Assembly (NCBI RefSeq): GCF_000688475.1
Contig: NZ_JIAN01000008.1
Span: forward strand, 124,001-188,000
DNA length: 64,000 nt
From: Cellulomonas sp. URHE0023
GTDB taxonomy: Bacteria; Actinomycetota; Actinomycetes; Actinomycetales; Cellulomonadaceae
Direction: 5' to 3'
Shown: positions 53,215 through 62,125 of the stretch, in pieces
Position numbering within the stretch: the first letter of the stretch is position 1
Layout of the letters: each line of letters begins with the position of its first letter
Made by a program: the position numbers and the translations under genes
Notes under the pieces: model-generated
What the model was told of the DNA's origin: nothing
Seen by the model: only the letters and a program-made list of their open reading frames with translations
Databases searched by the model: none

Positions 53215-54035
53215 GGACTCACCGTAGGCGCCGTGACGAAGATGTCGAACAGGGCGGCATCGTGCGCGTGCACCAGGACCATGAACACGAACAGGTCGAA
53301 CAGGAGGTGCACGCAGACCACGTAGGTCAGCGACGTGGTCCGTCGGAAGATCCAGCCCTGGACCAGTGCGAACGGGATGGTCAGCACGGGGCCCCAGGAC
53401 CGGTAGCCGAGCTCCCAGAGGAAGGACACGAACACGGTTGCCTGCAGGAGGTTGGCGAGCCAGAACGGGAAGTGGGTCCGCAGGAGCGCCAGCACGATGC
53501 AGATGAAGAACAGCTCGTCCCAGATCCCGACGGCGTTCACGCCGACGAACAGCCGGGCGACGTCGCCAGGACCGTCCAGGGGCGGCCAGTTCCGCCAGAC
53601 GCCCGAGCCCAGGAAGTAGACCGGCAGGATCAGGTAGGCGAAGACCGCGACGGCGACCAGGTACACCGCCTGCCACCGGTCCCAGCGGCGACCGGTGCGG
53701 ACCGGGAAGTGGATGGCGTCGTCGTGGAACGCTCGGCGCGAGAGCAGCACCGGCACCAGCACCGCGAGGCCGAGTGCCACGGTGAACCGCAGCATCCCGG
53801 CGTTCGACAGGTCCGCGTGCAGCGAGATCGAGCTGACGATCGTGATGCCGAGTGCGACCAGCCCGAGGTCGCGCCCCAGCCGACGGTCGACCAGGAGCGC
53901 CAGGGCGACCCCGAGCACCAGCGGGACGTACCCGGCCGGGCGGACGTGCACCGCGAAGATCAGGATCGCGGACCCGCAGACGAGGGCCGCGGCGGGCAGG
54001 CGCAGCGCCGCGCTCCCGCTCGCCCGTCCGCTCAC
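53211..54035 (-). CDS. CPBP-like intramembrane protein with degenerate motifs
   Basis: The 274-aa protein has about seven or eight membrane helices and a C-terminal CPBP/Abi-like core: WDELFFICIVLALLR, FVSFLWELGY, and VVCVHLLFDLF. In active CPBP proteases motif 1 is EExxxR, motif 2 FxxxH and motif 3 HxxxD/N; here motif 1 is DE without the Arg in place and motif 2 lacks the His, so proteolysis is doubtful. I prefer GTG 54035, which has CAGACT seven bases upstream; the frame is open to a TTG at 54119. It is coupled to the alditol oxidase. Confidence 0.65.
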   Translation of the reverse strand: MSGRASGSAALRLPAAALVCGSAILIFAVHVRPAGYVPLVLGVALALLVDRRLGRDLGLVALGITIVSSISLHADLSNAGMLRFTVALGLAVLVPVLLSRRAFHDDAIHFPVRTGRRWDRWQAVYLVAVAVFAYLILPVYFLGSGVWRNWPPLDGPGDVARLFVGVNAVGIWDELFFICIVLALLRTHFPFWLANLLQATVFVSFLWELGYRSWGPVLTIPFALVQGWIFRRTTSLTYVVCVHLLFDLFVFMVLVHAHDAALFDIFVTAPTVSP

Positions 54036-54317
54036 CTCGGACAGTCTGGTGCCCGACCGGCCCTGCCCGCCGGACGAGCCGGCGGGACGCGACGTGTCGC
54101 CGCCTGGACCGTGGTCCAACGCCGCGTGGACCGACGTGGACCGACGACCGGCGCGCTCGGTAGGTTCACCACGGACCGGTTGGCGTCAGCGTCGACGCCC
54201 TCCGGCCGACAGAGCCAGCTGGCAGGCGGCCGGTCACCCGCCGAGGGGGAACCGCACCGGCCCCGCGTCGGGTGGACGGCCGACCGCGGGGGCGAGTCGG
54301 CTGTCCACCCGATGGGC

Positions 54318-54986
54318 TCAGGCGCCGGTGGGACGCGGGCAGCTGGCACCCGTCGCGTGCACCGGGCAGTACCCGGCGGGGTTCTTGTCCAGGTACTGCT
54401 GGTGGTAGCCCTCGGCGTAGTAGAACGGGCCGGCATCGTCGGCGGAGCGGATCTCCGTCGTGATGGCTCCGAAGCCCCGCTCGGTCAGGCGCGGCTGGAA
54501 GTCTGCGAGCGTGCTGCGCGCGGCCAGCTCCTGCTCGGGCGTGGTGGTGTAGATCGCGGAGCGGTACTGCGTACCGGCGTCGTTGCCCTGCCGGTAGCCC
54601 TGCGTCGGGTCGTGGTTCTCCCAGAACGTGCGGATCACGTCACCGGCGGACACGGCGGCCGGGTCGTACGCGACCAGGACGATCTCGGTGTGCCCCGTCT
54701 GACCGGTGCAGGTCTCCTCGTAGGTCGGGTAGGGCGTGAAGCCGCCCTGGTAGCCGACGGCGGTCGTCACGACGCCCGGCAGGTTCCAGAAGGTCTTCTC
54801 CGCGCCCCAGAAACAGCCCATCGCGAGGTAGATGACCTCGGTGCCCTCGGGCCACGGGCCCTGCAGGGGGGTGCCGAGGACGGTATGGGTGGTGGGGATC
54901 GTGTACGCATACGCGTCGCGGCCCTTGAGCGCCCGCTCAGGGGTCACCATCGTGGTCTTGAGGGCGGATCCGAACAGCCAGTTCAT
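54318..54986 (-). CDS. msrA: Peptide methionine sulfoxide reductase A
   Basis: MsrA reduces methionine-S-sulfoxide in proteins. The 222-aa protein is the long E. coli-like form. The catalytic cysteine is in [17 protein letters not shown] (about C57); GYQGG and [23 protein letters not shown] complete the active site in parts. Two C-terminal cysteines (GYCPV and ASCPRP) can act as resolving residues. The ATG at 54986 gives the usual N-terminal extension. It is divergent from metB; the 198 bases downstream to the CPBP gene region show no clear feature. Confidence 0.95.
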   Translation of the reverse strand: MNWLFGSALKTTMVTPERALKGRDAYAYTIPTTHTVLGTPLQGPWPEGTEVIYLAMGCFWGAEKTFWNLPGVVTTAVGYQGGFTPYPTYEETCTGQTGHTEIVLVAYDPAAVSAGDVIRTFWENHDPTQGYRQGNDAGTQYRSAIYTTTPEQELAARSTLADFQPRLTERGFGAITTEIRSADDAGPFYYAEGYHQQYLDKNPAGYCPVHATGASCPRPTGA

Positions 54987-55095
54987 GGTCTTGGTCCTCT
55001 CCGGGAGCCGGTGGTCACCTGTGCTCCCGGCGTGTGCAACGGTGCAGGTGCGGCCCGTGTTCCCGCGCTCGGCTCGCCGCGTCGGCAGGACCGCC

Positions 55096-55101
55096 TAGCC
55101 T
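55096..55101 (+). promoter_or_regulatory. -10 TAGCCT for metB, likely leaderless
   Basis: TAGCCT is followed after seven bases by the GTG at 55109, the first codon of the best N-terminus. No ribosome site is present. The -35 region is not recognisable. Confidence 0.5.
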
Positions 55102-55108
55102 GGTGGAC

Positions 55109-56326
55109 GTGACGAACGACGCTCCGCCCCACGAGGACGACTGGACCACGGCAGGCTTCTCGACGAGGGCCATCCACGCAGGTCAGGAACCCGATCCACT
55201 GACCGGCGCGGTGGTGCCGCCCATCTACGCGACCTCCACCTACAAGCAGGACGGGGTGGGGGGGCTGCGCGGCGGCTACGAGTACTCGCGCTCGGCAAAC
55301 CCGACCCGCACCGCACTCGAGTCGGCGCTCGCGGCCGCGGAGGGTGGTGCCGCCGGGTTCGCGTTCGCGTCGGGTCTCGCCGCCGAGGACACCCTGCTGC
55401 GCGCGGTCCTGCGACCGGGTGACCACGTGGTGGTCCCGAACGACGCCTACGGGGGCACGTACCGGCTGATCGCGCGCGTGTTCGGCCCGTGGGGGATCGA
55501 CCACACCGCGGTCGACCTGTCGGACCCGGACGCCGTGCTCGCGGCGATCGAGCCCGGTCGTACCAAGGTCGTCTGGGTCGAGACGCCGACGAACCCGCTG
55601 CTCGGAATCGCCGACATCTCGGCGTTGTCCGCGCACGCGCGCTCCGTCGGTGCGCTGCTGGTCGTGGACAACACCTTCGCGACTCCCTACCTGCAGCAAC
55701 CGCTCGCCCTGGGCGCCGACGTCGTCGTGCACTCGACCACCAAGTACGTCGGCGGGCACTCGGACGTCGTCGGCGGTGCGCTCGTGGTCGGGGACGGCGC
55801 GATGCTGCCCGTCGGTCTGGAGGGCCCGCTGGCCGACGCGGTCCGGTTCCACCAGAACGCGTCCGGTGCCGTCGCCGGCCCGTTCGACGCGTGGCTGACG
55901 CTGCGAGGGCTCAAGACGCTCGCGGTGCGGATGGACCGGCACTGCGCCAACGCCGCCGCGATCGCCGACTTCCTCGAGGGGCACGACGCCGTCACGTCCG
56001 TCATCTACCCGGGGCTGGCCACGCACCCCGACCACGAGGTGGCTGCGAAGCAGATGAGCGGCTTCGGCGGGATGATCTCGTTCCGCACGGGTTCGGAGGC
56101 CTCGGCGCTCGCCGTGTGCGCCGCGACGCGGGTGTTCACCCTTGCGGAGTCCCTGGGCGGGGTCGAGTCGCTGATCGAGCACCCGCACAAGATGACGCAC
56201 GGCTCGGTCGCGGGCACCGATCTGGAGGTCCCCGACGACCTCGTGCGTCTCTCCGTCGGCATCGAGGACGTCGCCGACCTGATCGCGGACCTCACCGCCG
56301 CGCTGGCCGTCGGGCGTGCTGCATGA
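55109..56326 (+). CDS. metB: Cystathionine gamma-synthase / gamma-lyase (PLP)
   Basis: The 405-aa fold type I PLP enzyme belongs to the Cys/Met metabolism family. Visible are RAIHAGQEPDPLTGAVVPPIY, the YSRSANPTR phosphate-side loop, WVETPTNPLL, DNTFATPYLQQP and the PLP lysine K212 in HSTTKYVGGHSD. Synthase (methionine direction) and lyase (cysteine direction) cannot be separated by eye; a cystathionine beta-synthase in the same window makes the lyase reaction plausible. Its stop overlaps the start of the AI-2E gene (ATGA), and ilvA follows in the same way. GTG 55109 is supported by a -10 hexamer seven bases before it. Confidence 0.9.
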   Translation: MTNDAPPHEDDWTTAGFSTRAIHAGQEPDPLTGAVVPPIYATSTYKQDGVGGLRGGYEYSRSANPTRTALESALAAAEGGAAGFAFASGLAAEDTLLRAVLRPGDHVVVPNDAYGGTYRLIARVFGPWGIDHTAVDLSDPDAVLAAIEPGRTKVVWVETPTNPLLGIADISALSAHARSVGALLVVDNTFATPYLQQPLALGADVVVHSTTKYVGGHSDVVGGALVVGDGAMLPVGLEGPLADAVRFHQNASGAVAGPFDAWLTLRGLKTLAVRMDRHCANAAAIADFLEGHDAVTSVIYPGLATHPDHEVAAKQMSGFGGMISFRTGSEASALAVCAATRVFTLAESLGGVESLIEHPHKMTHGSVAGTDLEVPDDLVRLSVGIEDVADLIADLTAALAVGRAA

Positions 56327-57591
56327 CCGAGGCACGGGCGCCCAGGCGTGAGCCCGTCCCGCCGTCCGTCCAGGCGGCGGCGAGCTGGTCGTGGCGTCTC
56401 CTGCTCATCGGAGCCGCGCTCGCGGTGCTCCTCTGGCTCCTCAACGAGCTCAAGGTCGTGGTGGTGCCGATCGCGGTCGCCCTCCTGCTGAGCGTGCTGC
56501 TCGCGCCGTTCGTCAACTGGCTCGACCGACACACGCGCCTGCCGCGGGTCGCCGCGACGGCGATCGCGGTCGTCGGCATGGTGGTGCTCGTCGCGGCCCT
56601 CGTCACGTTGGCCACACGGTCGATCGTCAAGGGCATCGGCGAGCTCTGGGACCAGGCCGCCCAGGGCATCGACCAGCTCACCACGTGGCTCTCGGACGGG
56701 CCGCTCGGGCTGACGACCTCCGAGATCAACACGTACGTGGAGAGCATCCAGAAGTCCGCGAGCGGCGGCAGCTCCGAGCTGGTGTCAGGCGCGCTGCACG
56801 CGACGACCACCGTCGGCCACGTCGCCGCAGGGATCCTGATCGCCCTCTTCTGCCTCTTCTTCTTCCTGCTGGACGGGCGAAGGATCTGGTCGTGGGTGAT
56901 CGGTCTTCTCCCGCGAGGCTCCCGCGAGCACGTCCACCAGGCCGGTCGACGCGGCGTGGTGACGCTCGGCGCCTACACGCGCACCCAGATCCTGGTCGCC
57001 GGGGTCGACGCCCTGGGCATCGGCATCGGTGCCGCGATCCTCGGGGTGCCGCTCGCTCTTCCGCTGGCCGTCCTGGTGTTCCTCGGTTCGTTCGTGCCCA
57101 TCGTCGGTGCGGTCGTCACGGGGTCCGTCGCCGTGCTGGTCGCGCTCGTCGCGAACGGGCCCGTCAACGCCCTGCTGATGCTCGCGGTCGTGCTCGTGGT
57201 GCAGCAGATCGAGGGCCACGGGCTGCAGCCGTTCCTCATGGGGCACGCGGTGTCGTTGCACCCCGTCGCCGTGCTGCTGTCGGTGGCGGCAGGGTCGTTC
57301 GTCGCGGGCATCATCGGCGCGCTGTTGGCAGTGCCGATCGTCGCCACGCTCAACACGGTCGTCCTGTACCTGCACGGTCACGACAAGTTCCCCCAGCTCG
57401 GGCGCGACGACCATGTGCCCGTCCGGGGCCGCGGCCATCCGGTGCTCGACCGAGCGATCGCTCAGGTCGCCGAGGCCGAGATGGAGCAGGAGGCGACACA
57501 GGCCGAGGACGAGGAGCTCGACGTCATGTCCCCGATCGTCGACGACGCTGCCGGGCCGGCGTCGGACGAGACCACCCCAGGCTCGCGATGA
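56323..57591 (+). CDS. AI-2E family transporter-like membrane protein
   Basis: The 422-aa protein has eight membrane helices with the family's paired N-terminal helices (LLNELKVVVVPIAVALLLS, PFVNWLD), a periplasmic helical loop (about 110-155) and the C-terminal ILGVPLALPLAVLVFLGSFV and FLMGHAVSLHPVAVLLSV motifs. Members are linked to export of AI-2 or to ion/proton antiport; the substrate here is unknown. The C-terminal 60 residues are acidic and cytoplasmic. It is sandwiched between metB and ilvA with four-base overlaps on both sides, so co-translation is likely and a link with amino-acid metabolism is possible. Confidence 0.88.
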   Translation: MTEARAPRREPVPPSVQAAASWSWRLLLIGAALAVLLWLLNELKVVVVPIAVALLLSVLLAPFVNWLDRHTRLPRVAATAIAVVGMVVLVAALVTLATRSIVKGIGELWDQAAQGIDQLTTWLSDGPLGLTTSEINTYVESIQKSASGGSSELVSGALHATTTVGHVAAGILIALFCLFFFLLDGRRIWSWVIGLLPRGSREHVHQAGRRGVVTLGAYTRTQILVAGVDALGIGIGAAILGVPLALPLAVLVFLGSFVPIVGAVVTGSVAVLVALVANGPVNALLMLAVVLVVQQIEGHGLQPFLMGHAVSLHPVAVLLSVAAGSFVAGIIGALLAVPIVATLNTVVLYLHGHDKFPQLGRDDHVPVRGRGHPVLDRAIAQVAEAEMEQEATQAEDEELDVMSPIVDDAAGPASDETTPGSR

Positions 57592-58790
57592 TCGGTCTGG
57601 CGGAGGTACGTACCGCCGCCGACCTGCTGGAGGGCATCACCGACCGGACGCCTGTGCAGCTCAGCCGCGCCCTGTCGCACCTCGTCGGCGGCGAGGTCTG
57701 GCTCAAGTGCGAGAACCTCCAGCGTGCCGGGTCGTTCAAGCTGCGCGGCGCGTACGTGCGGATGGCACGGCTCACCGCGCAGGAGCAGTCACGAGGCGTC
57801 GTCGCTGCCAGTGCCGGCAACCACGCGCAGGGTGTCGCGCTCGCCGCTCGGATGCTCGGCATCGAGTCGGTCGTGTTCATGCCCGTCGACGCCGCTCTGC
57901 CCAAGGTCGCCGCGACCCGCGAGTACGGCGCGCGCATCGAGGCGGTCGGTTCCAGCGTCGACGAGGCTCTGCGTCACGCGCGGGAGTACGCCGACCGGAC
58001 GGGTGCGGTCCTCATCCACCCGTTCGACCACGAGGACGTGGTGGCGGGGCAGGGCACCATCGCTCTGGAGATCGTCGAGCAGGTGCCGGACGTCGCGACC
58101 GTGGTCGTGCCGGTGGGCGGGGGCGGGCTCGCCGCGGGAGTCGTCGCTGCGCTCGCGGAGCTCCGCCCGTCCGTCAGGGTGATCGGGGTGCAGGCCGAGC
58201 GTGCGGCCGCATACCCGGCGTCGCTGGCGGCGGGCCACCCGGTGCAGGCGCCCGAGCTGCGCACGATGGCCGACGGCATCGCGGTCGGTGTGCCGGGAAC
58301 GGTGCCGTTCCACATCCTGTCCGCGCACGGCGTCCGCGTCCGGACCGTGTCGGAGGAGGACCTGTCCCGCGCGCTCCTGCTCGTGGCAGAGCGGGCCAAG
58401 ATGCTCGTCGAGCCCTCGGGTGCCGCGGCGGTCGCGTCGTTGATGGCGGAGCCGAGAGGTCTCGAGGGGCCCGTGGTCGCGATCCTGTCCGGGGGCAACA
58501 TCGACCCGTTGGTCCTCATGCGGGTGGTCCGGCACGGGCTCGCGTCCGCGGGTCGGTTCCTCCAGCTGCGGGTCCGCCTGGACGACACTCCCGGCGCCCT
58601 GGCGTCGCTCCTTCGCGACATTGCGGCGACCGGGGCGAACGTCATGGACGTCTCCCATGCGCGCACGGGGGTCGAGCTCGCGATCGACGAGGTCGCGATC
58701 GAGGTCCAGGTCGAGGCCAAGGGTCCGGACCACTGCGCTCACGTGGTCGAAGCCCTCACCGTCGCGGGGTACCGCCTGTCCGGCGCCTGA
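57588..58790 (+). CDS. ilvA: Threonine ammonia-lyase with ACT domain
   Basis: This PLP enzyme deaminates threonine to 2-oxobutyrate. The 400-aa protein has K51 in GSFKLRGAY, SAGNHAQGVA and VPVGGGGLAAGV in the catalytic domain (about 1-320), and a single ACT-like regulatory domain (about 325-400, LRVRLDDTPGALASLLRDIA), the short form found in Gram-positive bacteria. ATG 57588 overlaps the AI-2E stop. With MetB acting as lyase, two enzymes of one operon would both produce 2-oxobutyrate. A terminator shared with greA follows. Confidence 0.94.
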   Translation: MIGLAEVRTAADLLEGITDRTPVQLSRALSHLVGGEVWLKCENLQRAGSFKLRGAYVRMARLTAQEQSRGVVAASAGNHAQGVALAARMLGIESVVFMPVDAALPKVAATREYGARIEAVGSSVDEALRHAREYADRTGAVLIHPFDHEDVVAGQGTIALEIVEQVPDVATVVVPVGGGGLAAGVVAALAELRPSVRVIGVQAERAAAYPASLAAGHPVQAPELRTMADGIAVGVPGTVPFHILSAHGVRVRTVSEEDLSRALLLVAERAKMLVEPSGAAAVASLMAEPRGLEGPVVAILSGGNIDPLVLMRVVRHGLASAGRFLQLRVRLDDTPGALASLLRDIAATGANVMDVSHARTGVELAIDEVAIEVQVEAKGPDHCAHVVEALTVAGYRLSGA

Positions 58791-58823
58791 GACGGGCACG
58801 GAGACGGCACGGGGCGGAGACGG

Positions 58824-58858
58824 CTGAGGCGCCGACCCCCGAAGGGGCGGCGCCTCAG
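58824..58858. terminator. Hairpin terminator between ilvA and greA
   Basis: CTGAGGCGCCG (58824-58834) pairs with 58848-58858, and CCCC (58836-58839) with GGGG (58844-58847), leaving one bulged A and a four-base loop. It can serve both convergent genes. Confidence 0.8.
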
Positions 58859-58873
58859 CAGCGTGCAGCTAGG

Positions 58874-59359
58874 TCAGCCGGTGAACGGCTTCGCGTCGGT
58901 GATCGAGACCGCGATCTCCCGGCCGTTCGGCGCGAGGTAGCTGGTCGAGTCGCCGACCTTCGTGCCGTTGATCGCGGCGCCGAGCGGAGAGGTGGGCGAG
59001 TACACGTCGATGTCCGACGTCCCCGCGATCTCGCGAGAGCCGAGCAGGAACACCATCTCGTCGCCGGCCACGACGGCCGTCACGACCATGCCGGGCTCGA
59101 CGATCCCGTCGTCGGGCGGCGTGCCGATGTGCACGTTGCGCAGCTTCTCCTTGAGCTCGCGGATCCGGGCCTCCTGCTTGCCCTGCTCCTCGCGAGCGGC
59201 GTGGTAGCCGCCGTTCTCCTTGAGGTCGCCCTCGTCGCGGGCTGCCGAGATGCGCGCGACGACCTCGTCGCGGCCCGGCCCCTCGAGGTGGGCGAGCTCG
59301 GCCGTGAGCCGGTCGTAGGCCTCCTGCGTCAGCCAGGTGGCTGCATTCGTTTCGGTCAC
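58874..59359 (-). CDS. greA: Transcription elongation factor GreA
   Basis: GreA rescues backtracked RNA polymerase by stimulating transcript cleavage. The 161-aa protein has the N-terminal coiled coil with the acidic tip residues in ARDEGDLKENGGYHAAREEQ and the C-terminal FKBP-like domain (SPLGAAINGTKVGDS). GTG 59359 is preceded by AAGGAG with six bases spacing, preferred over an upstream ATG. Length is standard. It appears monocistronic. Confidence 0.96.
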   Translation of the reverse strand: MTETNAATWLTQEAYDRLTAELAHLEGPGRDEVVARISAARDEGDLKENGGYHAAREEQGKQEARIRELKEKLRNVHIGTPPDDGIVEPGMVVTAVVAGDEMVFLLGSREIAGTSDIDVYSPTSPLGAAINGTKVGDSTSYLAPNGREIAVSITDAKPFTG

Positions 59360-59529
59360 GATCGCTCCTTTCACGTGCTTGGTCGATGCCGCGGGTACAG
59401 CGATGCTCAGACGAACAGCGATGCCCCAGGAGATGCCGTTCCCTCTCGGTCGCGTCGACGAGCGGTGACGCCGGACCGGGGCGGCGTAGAAACGACAAGG
59501 ATAGCAAGACAGGCGACCAGTTGCCGGTC

Positions 59530-59928
59530 TCAGGGGGTGACGTCACACCTGTCGACGGTGCCGCTGACGGCCAGCTCGGTGGTCTGCACGGTGGCCGTCA
59601 CGCGCTGCGTTCCCTCGTCGGCAGGGCCGACCGTCACCGCGCGGACGCCCACCTCGGCGTAGGACTCCGACAGGGCGCGGACCGTGCACACGACGGTGTC
59701 GGCGCGCGGCTTGGTCACGTCGAACGTCACCTGGATCGCCTCAGGACCCTGCACGTGAAACCCGACGTCCTTCCAGGACACGGGCTGGCTCGCGACGTTC
59801 AGGGCGACCCCGAGCGCGACGGCGAGACCTGCCACGGCTGTGACGATCAGCCCGACCCGTCGTCGACGACGGGTTCGTGGGGTCGACGGCGGACCGTAGC
59901 GGCCGGGGGGCGGCTGCAGGACGGTCAC
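59530..59928 (-). CDS. DUF4307 family membrane protein
   Basis: The 132-aa protein has a Pro-rich N-terminus, a basic RTRRRRR stretch, one membrane helix (about 25-47) and an extracytoplasmic beta domain (WKDVGFHVQGPEAIQVTFDVTKP, CTVRALSESYAEVGV, end CDVTP). This matches DUF4307, an actinobacterial family of unknown function. GTG 59928 has GGAGG seven bases upstream, preferred over an ATG at 59985. It is divergent from mca, a conserved actinobacterial neighbourhood. Confidence 0.88.
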   Translation of the reverse strand: MTVLQPPPGRYGPPSTPRTRRRRRVGLIVTAVAGLAVALGVALNVASQPVSWKDVGFHVQGPEAIQVTFDVTKPRADTVVCTVRALSESYAEVGVRAVTVGPADEGTQRVTATVQTTELAVSGTVDRCDVTP

Positions 59929-60049
59929 GACGATCCTCCGGGGTCCGAACGGGTGGCGCGACGAATCCGCCGCGTAGGCGATCATTGTCTCTCGTCCAAC
60001 CACGCGCCCACGCCGAGCCCCGGCGGGCGGACCCAGGGGAGGCCCGACG

Positions 60050-60931
60050 GTGACTGGAGAGCGGCTGCGCCTGATGGCGGTGCACGCCCACCCCGACGAC
60101 GAGTCGAGCAAGGGCGCGGCCACCACCGCGAAGTACGCCGCCGAGGGTGTCGACGTCCTGGTCGTCTCCTGCACGGGCGGCGAGCGCGGAGACGTGCTGA
60201 ACCCGAGCTATGGCGAGGTCCCTGGCGGGATCGAGGGGATGCAGGCGCTTCGGCGTGAGGAGATGGCCGCCGCTGCTGAGGCGCTCGGCGTCCGGCACCA
60301 CTGGCTCGGCTTCGTCGACTCCGGTCTGCCGGAGGGTGACCCGTTGCCTCCGCTGCCTGAGGGCTGCTTCGCGCTGGTGCCGCTCGAGGAGGCTGCGGCG
60401 CCGCTCGTCGAGCTGGTGCGCTCGTTCAAGCCGCACGTGATGACCACGTACGACGAGAACGGCGGTTACCCGCACCCCGACCACATCATGTGCCACAAGG
60501 TCTCCGTCGAGGCGTTCGAAGCGGCCGGTGACCCTGAGCGCTACGTCGGCCAGGGGGAACCCTGGAACCCGTTGAAGCTCTACTACAACGGCGGTTTCTC
60601 GCTCGTGCGCATGCGCGCGGTCCACGAGGCCCTGCTCGACGCGGGCCGTGAGTCACCGTTCGGCGAGTGGATCGACTCGCGCGAGGCCCGCGGGGTTCCC
60701 GAGCGCGAGATCACGACCCGGATCGAGGCCGGTGCCTACTTCGAGCAGCGCGACGCGGCGCTGCGGGCGCACGCCACCCAGATCGACCCGGAGGGCTTCT
60801 TCTTCGCGATGCCGCGCGAGGTCGAGCTCGCCCGCTGGTCCACCGAGGAGTACGAGCTCGCGCAGTCACGGGTGCCCACGAATCTCCCGGAGGACGACCT
60901 GTTCGCAGGGCTGCGGGACGGCGCCTCGTGA
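60050..60931 (+). CDS. mca: Mycothiol S-conjugate amidase
   Basis: Mca cleaves mycothiol S-conjugates so that the mercapturic acid can be exported, a detoxification route specific to actinobacteria. The 293-aa LmbE-fold zinc hydrolase has [14 protein letters not shown] with H14 and D17, and the second metal motif HPDHIMCH. Length and the [14 protein letters not shown] region fit Mca rather than MshB. GTG 60050 follows GGGAGG. The stop overlaps the next gene's GTG (GTGA). Confidence 0.94.
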   Translation: MTGERLRLMAVHAHPDDESSKGAATTAKYAAEGVDVLVVSCTGGERGDVLNPSYGEVPGGIEGMQALRREEMAAAAEALGVRHHWLGFVDSGLPEGDPLPPLPEGCFALVPLEEAAAPLVELVRSFKPHVMTTYDENGGYPHPDHIMCHKVSVEAFEAAGDPERYVGQGEPWNPLKLYYNGGFSLVRMRAVHEALLDAGRESPFGEWIDSREARGVPEREITTRIEAGAYFEQRDAALRAHATQIDPEGFFFAMPREVELARWSTEEYELAQSRVPTNLPEDDLFAGLRDGAS

Positions 60932-61269
60932 TCCACCTGCTGGTCGAGCCCAGCCCGTCACCGACGGACGTGTCGATCGACCCGACCCAGGCGGGCTCGC
61001 CCGGGTTCCTCGGCTTCGTGTTCACGTTCCTGGTGGCGATCGCGGCCGTGTTCTTGTTCCTGTCGCTGACCAAGCAGATGCGCCGGGTCGACCGCCGCGC
61101 CAAGCAGCTCGGCCTCGACGAGGAGGAGGGCGACCCGTTCGACGGCGGTCCGCACCTCGACGTCGGGCTGATCGACGCAGGCGCGGCCGGACCCGACTCG
61201 GAGGTCGACGCGGACGTCCCCGTGGTGTTCGACGACCCCGACGGCGAGCAGCCGAGGCCGTCGCGATGA
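60928..61269 (+). CDS. Small membrane protein downstream of mca
   Basis: I do not recognise the family by name. The 113-aa product has one or possibly two hydrophobic stretches (about 28-48, [21 protein letters not shown]), then a basic [13 protein letters not shown] segment and an acidic C-terminal tail. GTG 60928 overlaps the mca stop, so it is translated with Mca. The same small gene after mca is common in actinobacteria; a role in mycothiol-linked export or anchoring is only a guess. Confidence 0.78.
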   Translation: MIHLLVEPSPSPTDVSIDPTQAGSPGFLGFVFTFLVAIAAVFLFLSLTKQMRRVDRRAKQLGLDEEEGDPFDGGPHLDVGLIDAGAAGPDSEVDADVPVVFDDPDGEQPRPSR

Positions 61270-61285
61270 CCGCGGGACGGTCCCG

Positions 61286-62119
61286 GTGAGCACGCCTCCT
61301 GAGCGGCCCGCCGTGCGCGTCACGATCGCGCAGCTCGAGGTCAGCGCGGACCACGGGACCAACCGCGAGATCGTCGGCGACGCGTTCAAGCTCGCGGCCG
61401 GCCGTCGCTCCGACCTGCTCGTGCTGCCGGAGTACGCCTCGGGGTTCGACCCGCGGGGTGTGGGTCCCGAGCACGCGGAGCCGCTGTCGGGGCAGTTCGT
61501 GACGATGCTGCGCGAGCGTGCGGCCAAGACCGGGGTCGCGGTGCTCGCCGGGACGACGCTCCCGGGTCCTGACCCGCAGCACGGCGTGAACGCGGTCGTG
61601 GCGGTCGACGGCTCGGGTGAGCTCGTCGGGCTGTACCGCAAGGTCCACCTCTACGACGCGTTCGGCCAGCGGGAATCGGACCGCCTCACGGCCGGACCCG
61701 CAGACGCGCCACCGCTGGTGCTCGAGGTGGGCGGCCTGTCGTTCGGGGTGATGACCTGCTACGACCTCCGGTTCCCGGAGTCGGCACGACGCCTGGTCGA
61801 CGCGGGCGCGCAGGTCATCGTGGTCCCCGCGGCGTGGGCCGACGGGGAGCTCAAGGCGATGCACTGGCGTGCGCTCGCGGTGGCTCGCGCGATCGAGAAC
61901 ACCGCGACCGTCGTCGGCGTCGGTCAGGCCGGGCGCGGGGTGGTGGGGCGGTCGCTCGTCGTAGGTCCCGACGGCGTCGTGGGGCTCGAGTTCGACGACC
62001 AACCCACCGTGCGCACCGTGGACATCGACGGTGAGGCCATGCTCTCGGTCCGTCGGCAGAACCCGTCCCTGGCGAACCGCCGGTACACCGTCGTACCCGT
62101 CGACCAGGCCGGGGCCTGA
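61286..62119 (+). CDS. Nitrilase-superfamily carbon-nitrogen hydrolase
   Basis: The 277-aa amidase-type enzyme has the catalytic triad E49 (LVLPEYA), K119 (YRKVHLYDAF) and C158 (VMTCYDLRFPE). This resembles Nit/omega-amidase or deaminated glutathione amidase branches of the superfamily. Given coupling to mca (17 bases from the small membrane gene), a substrate derived from thiol or amide repair is conceivable but not shown. The GTG at 61286 has no clear ribosome site. It ends convergently, six bases from the hemolysin III gene. Confidence 0.88.
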   Translation: MSTPPERPAVRVTIAQLEVSADHGTNREIVGDAFKLAAGRRSDLLVLPEYASGFDPRGVGPEHAEPLSGQFVTMLRERAAKTGVAVLAGTTLPGPDPQHGVNAVVAVDGSGELVGLYRKVHLYDAFGQRESDRLTAGPADAPPLVLEVGGLSFGVMTCYDLRFPESARRLVDAGAQVIVVPAAWADGELKAMHWRALAVARAIENTATVVGVGQAGRGVVGRSLVVGPDGVVGLEFDDQPTVRTVDIDGEAMLSVRRQNPSLANRRYTVVPVDQAGA

Positions 62120-62125
62120 GGGCCG

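Noticed and set aside
53211-54119. A longer CPBP-like protein starting at TTG 54119
   Set aside because: The added residues are Gly/Ser/Arg-rich and lack a ribosome site; GTG 54035 has a -10 hexamer at leaderless distance. It is not fully excluded.
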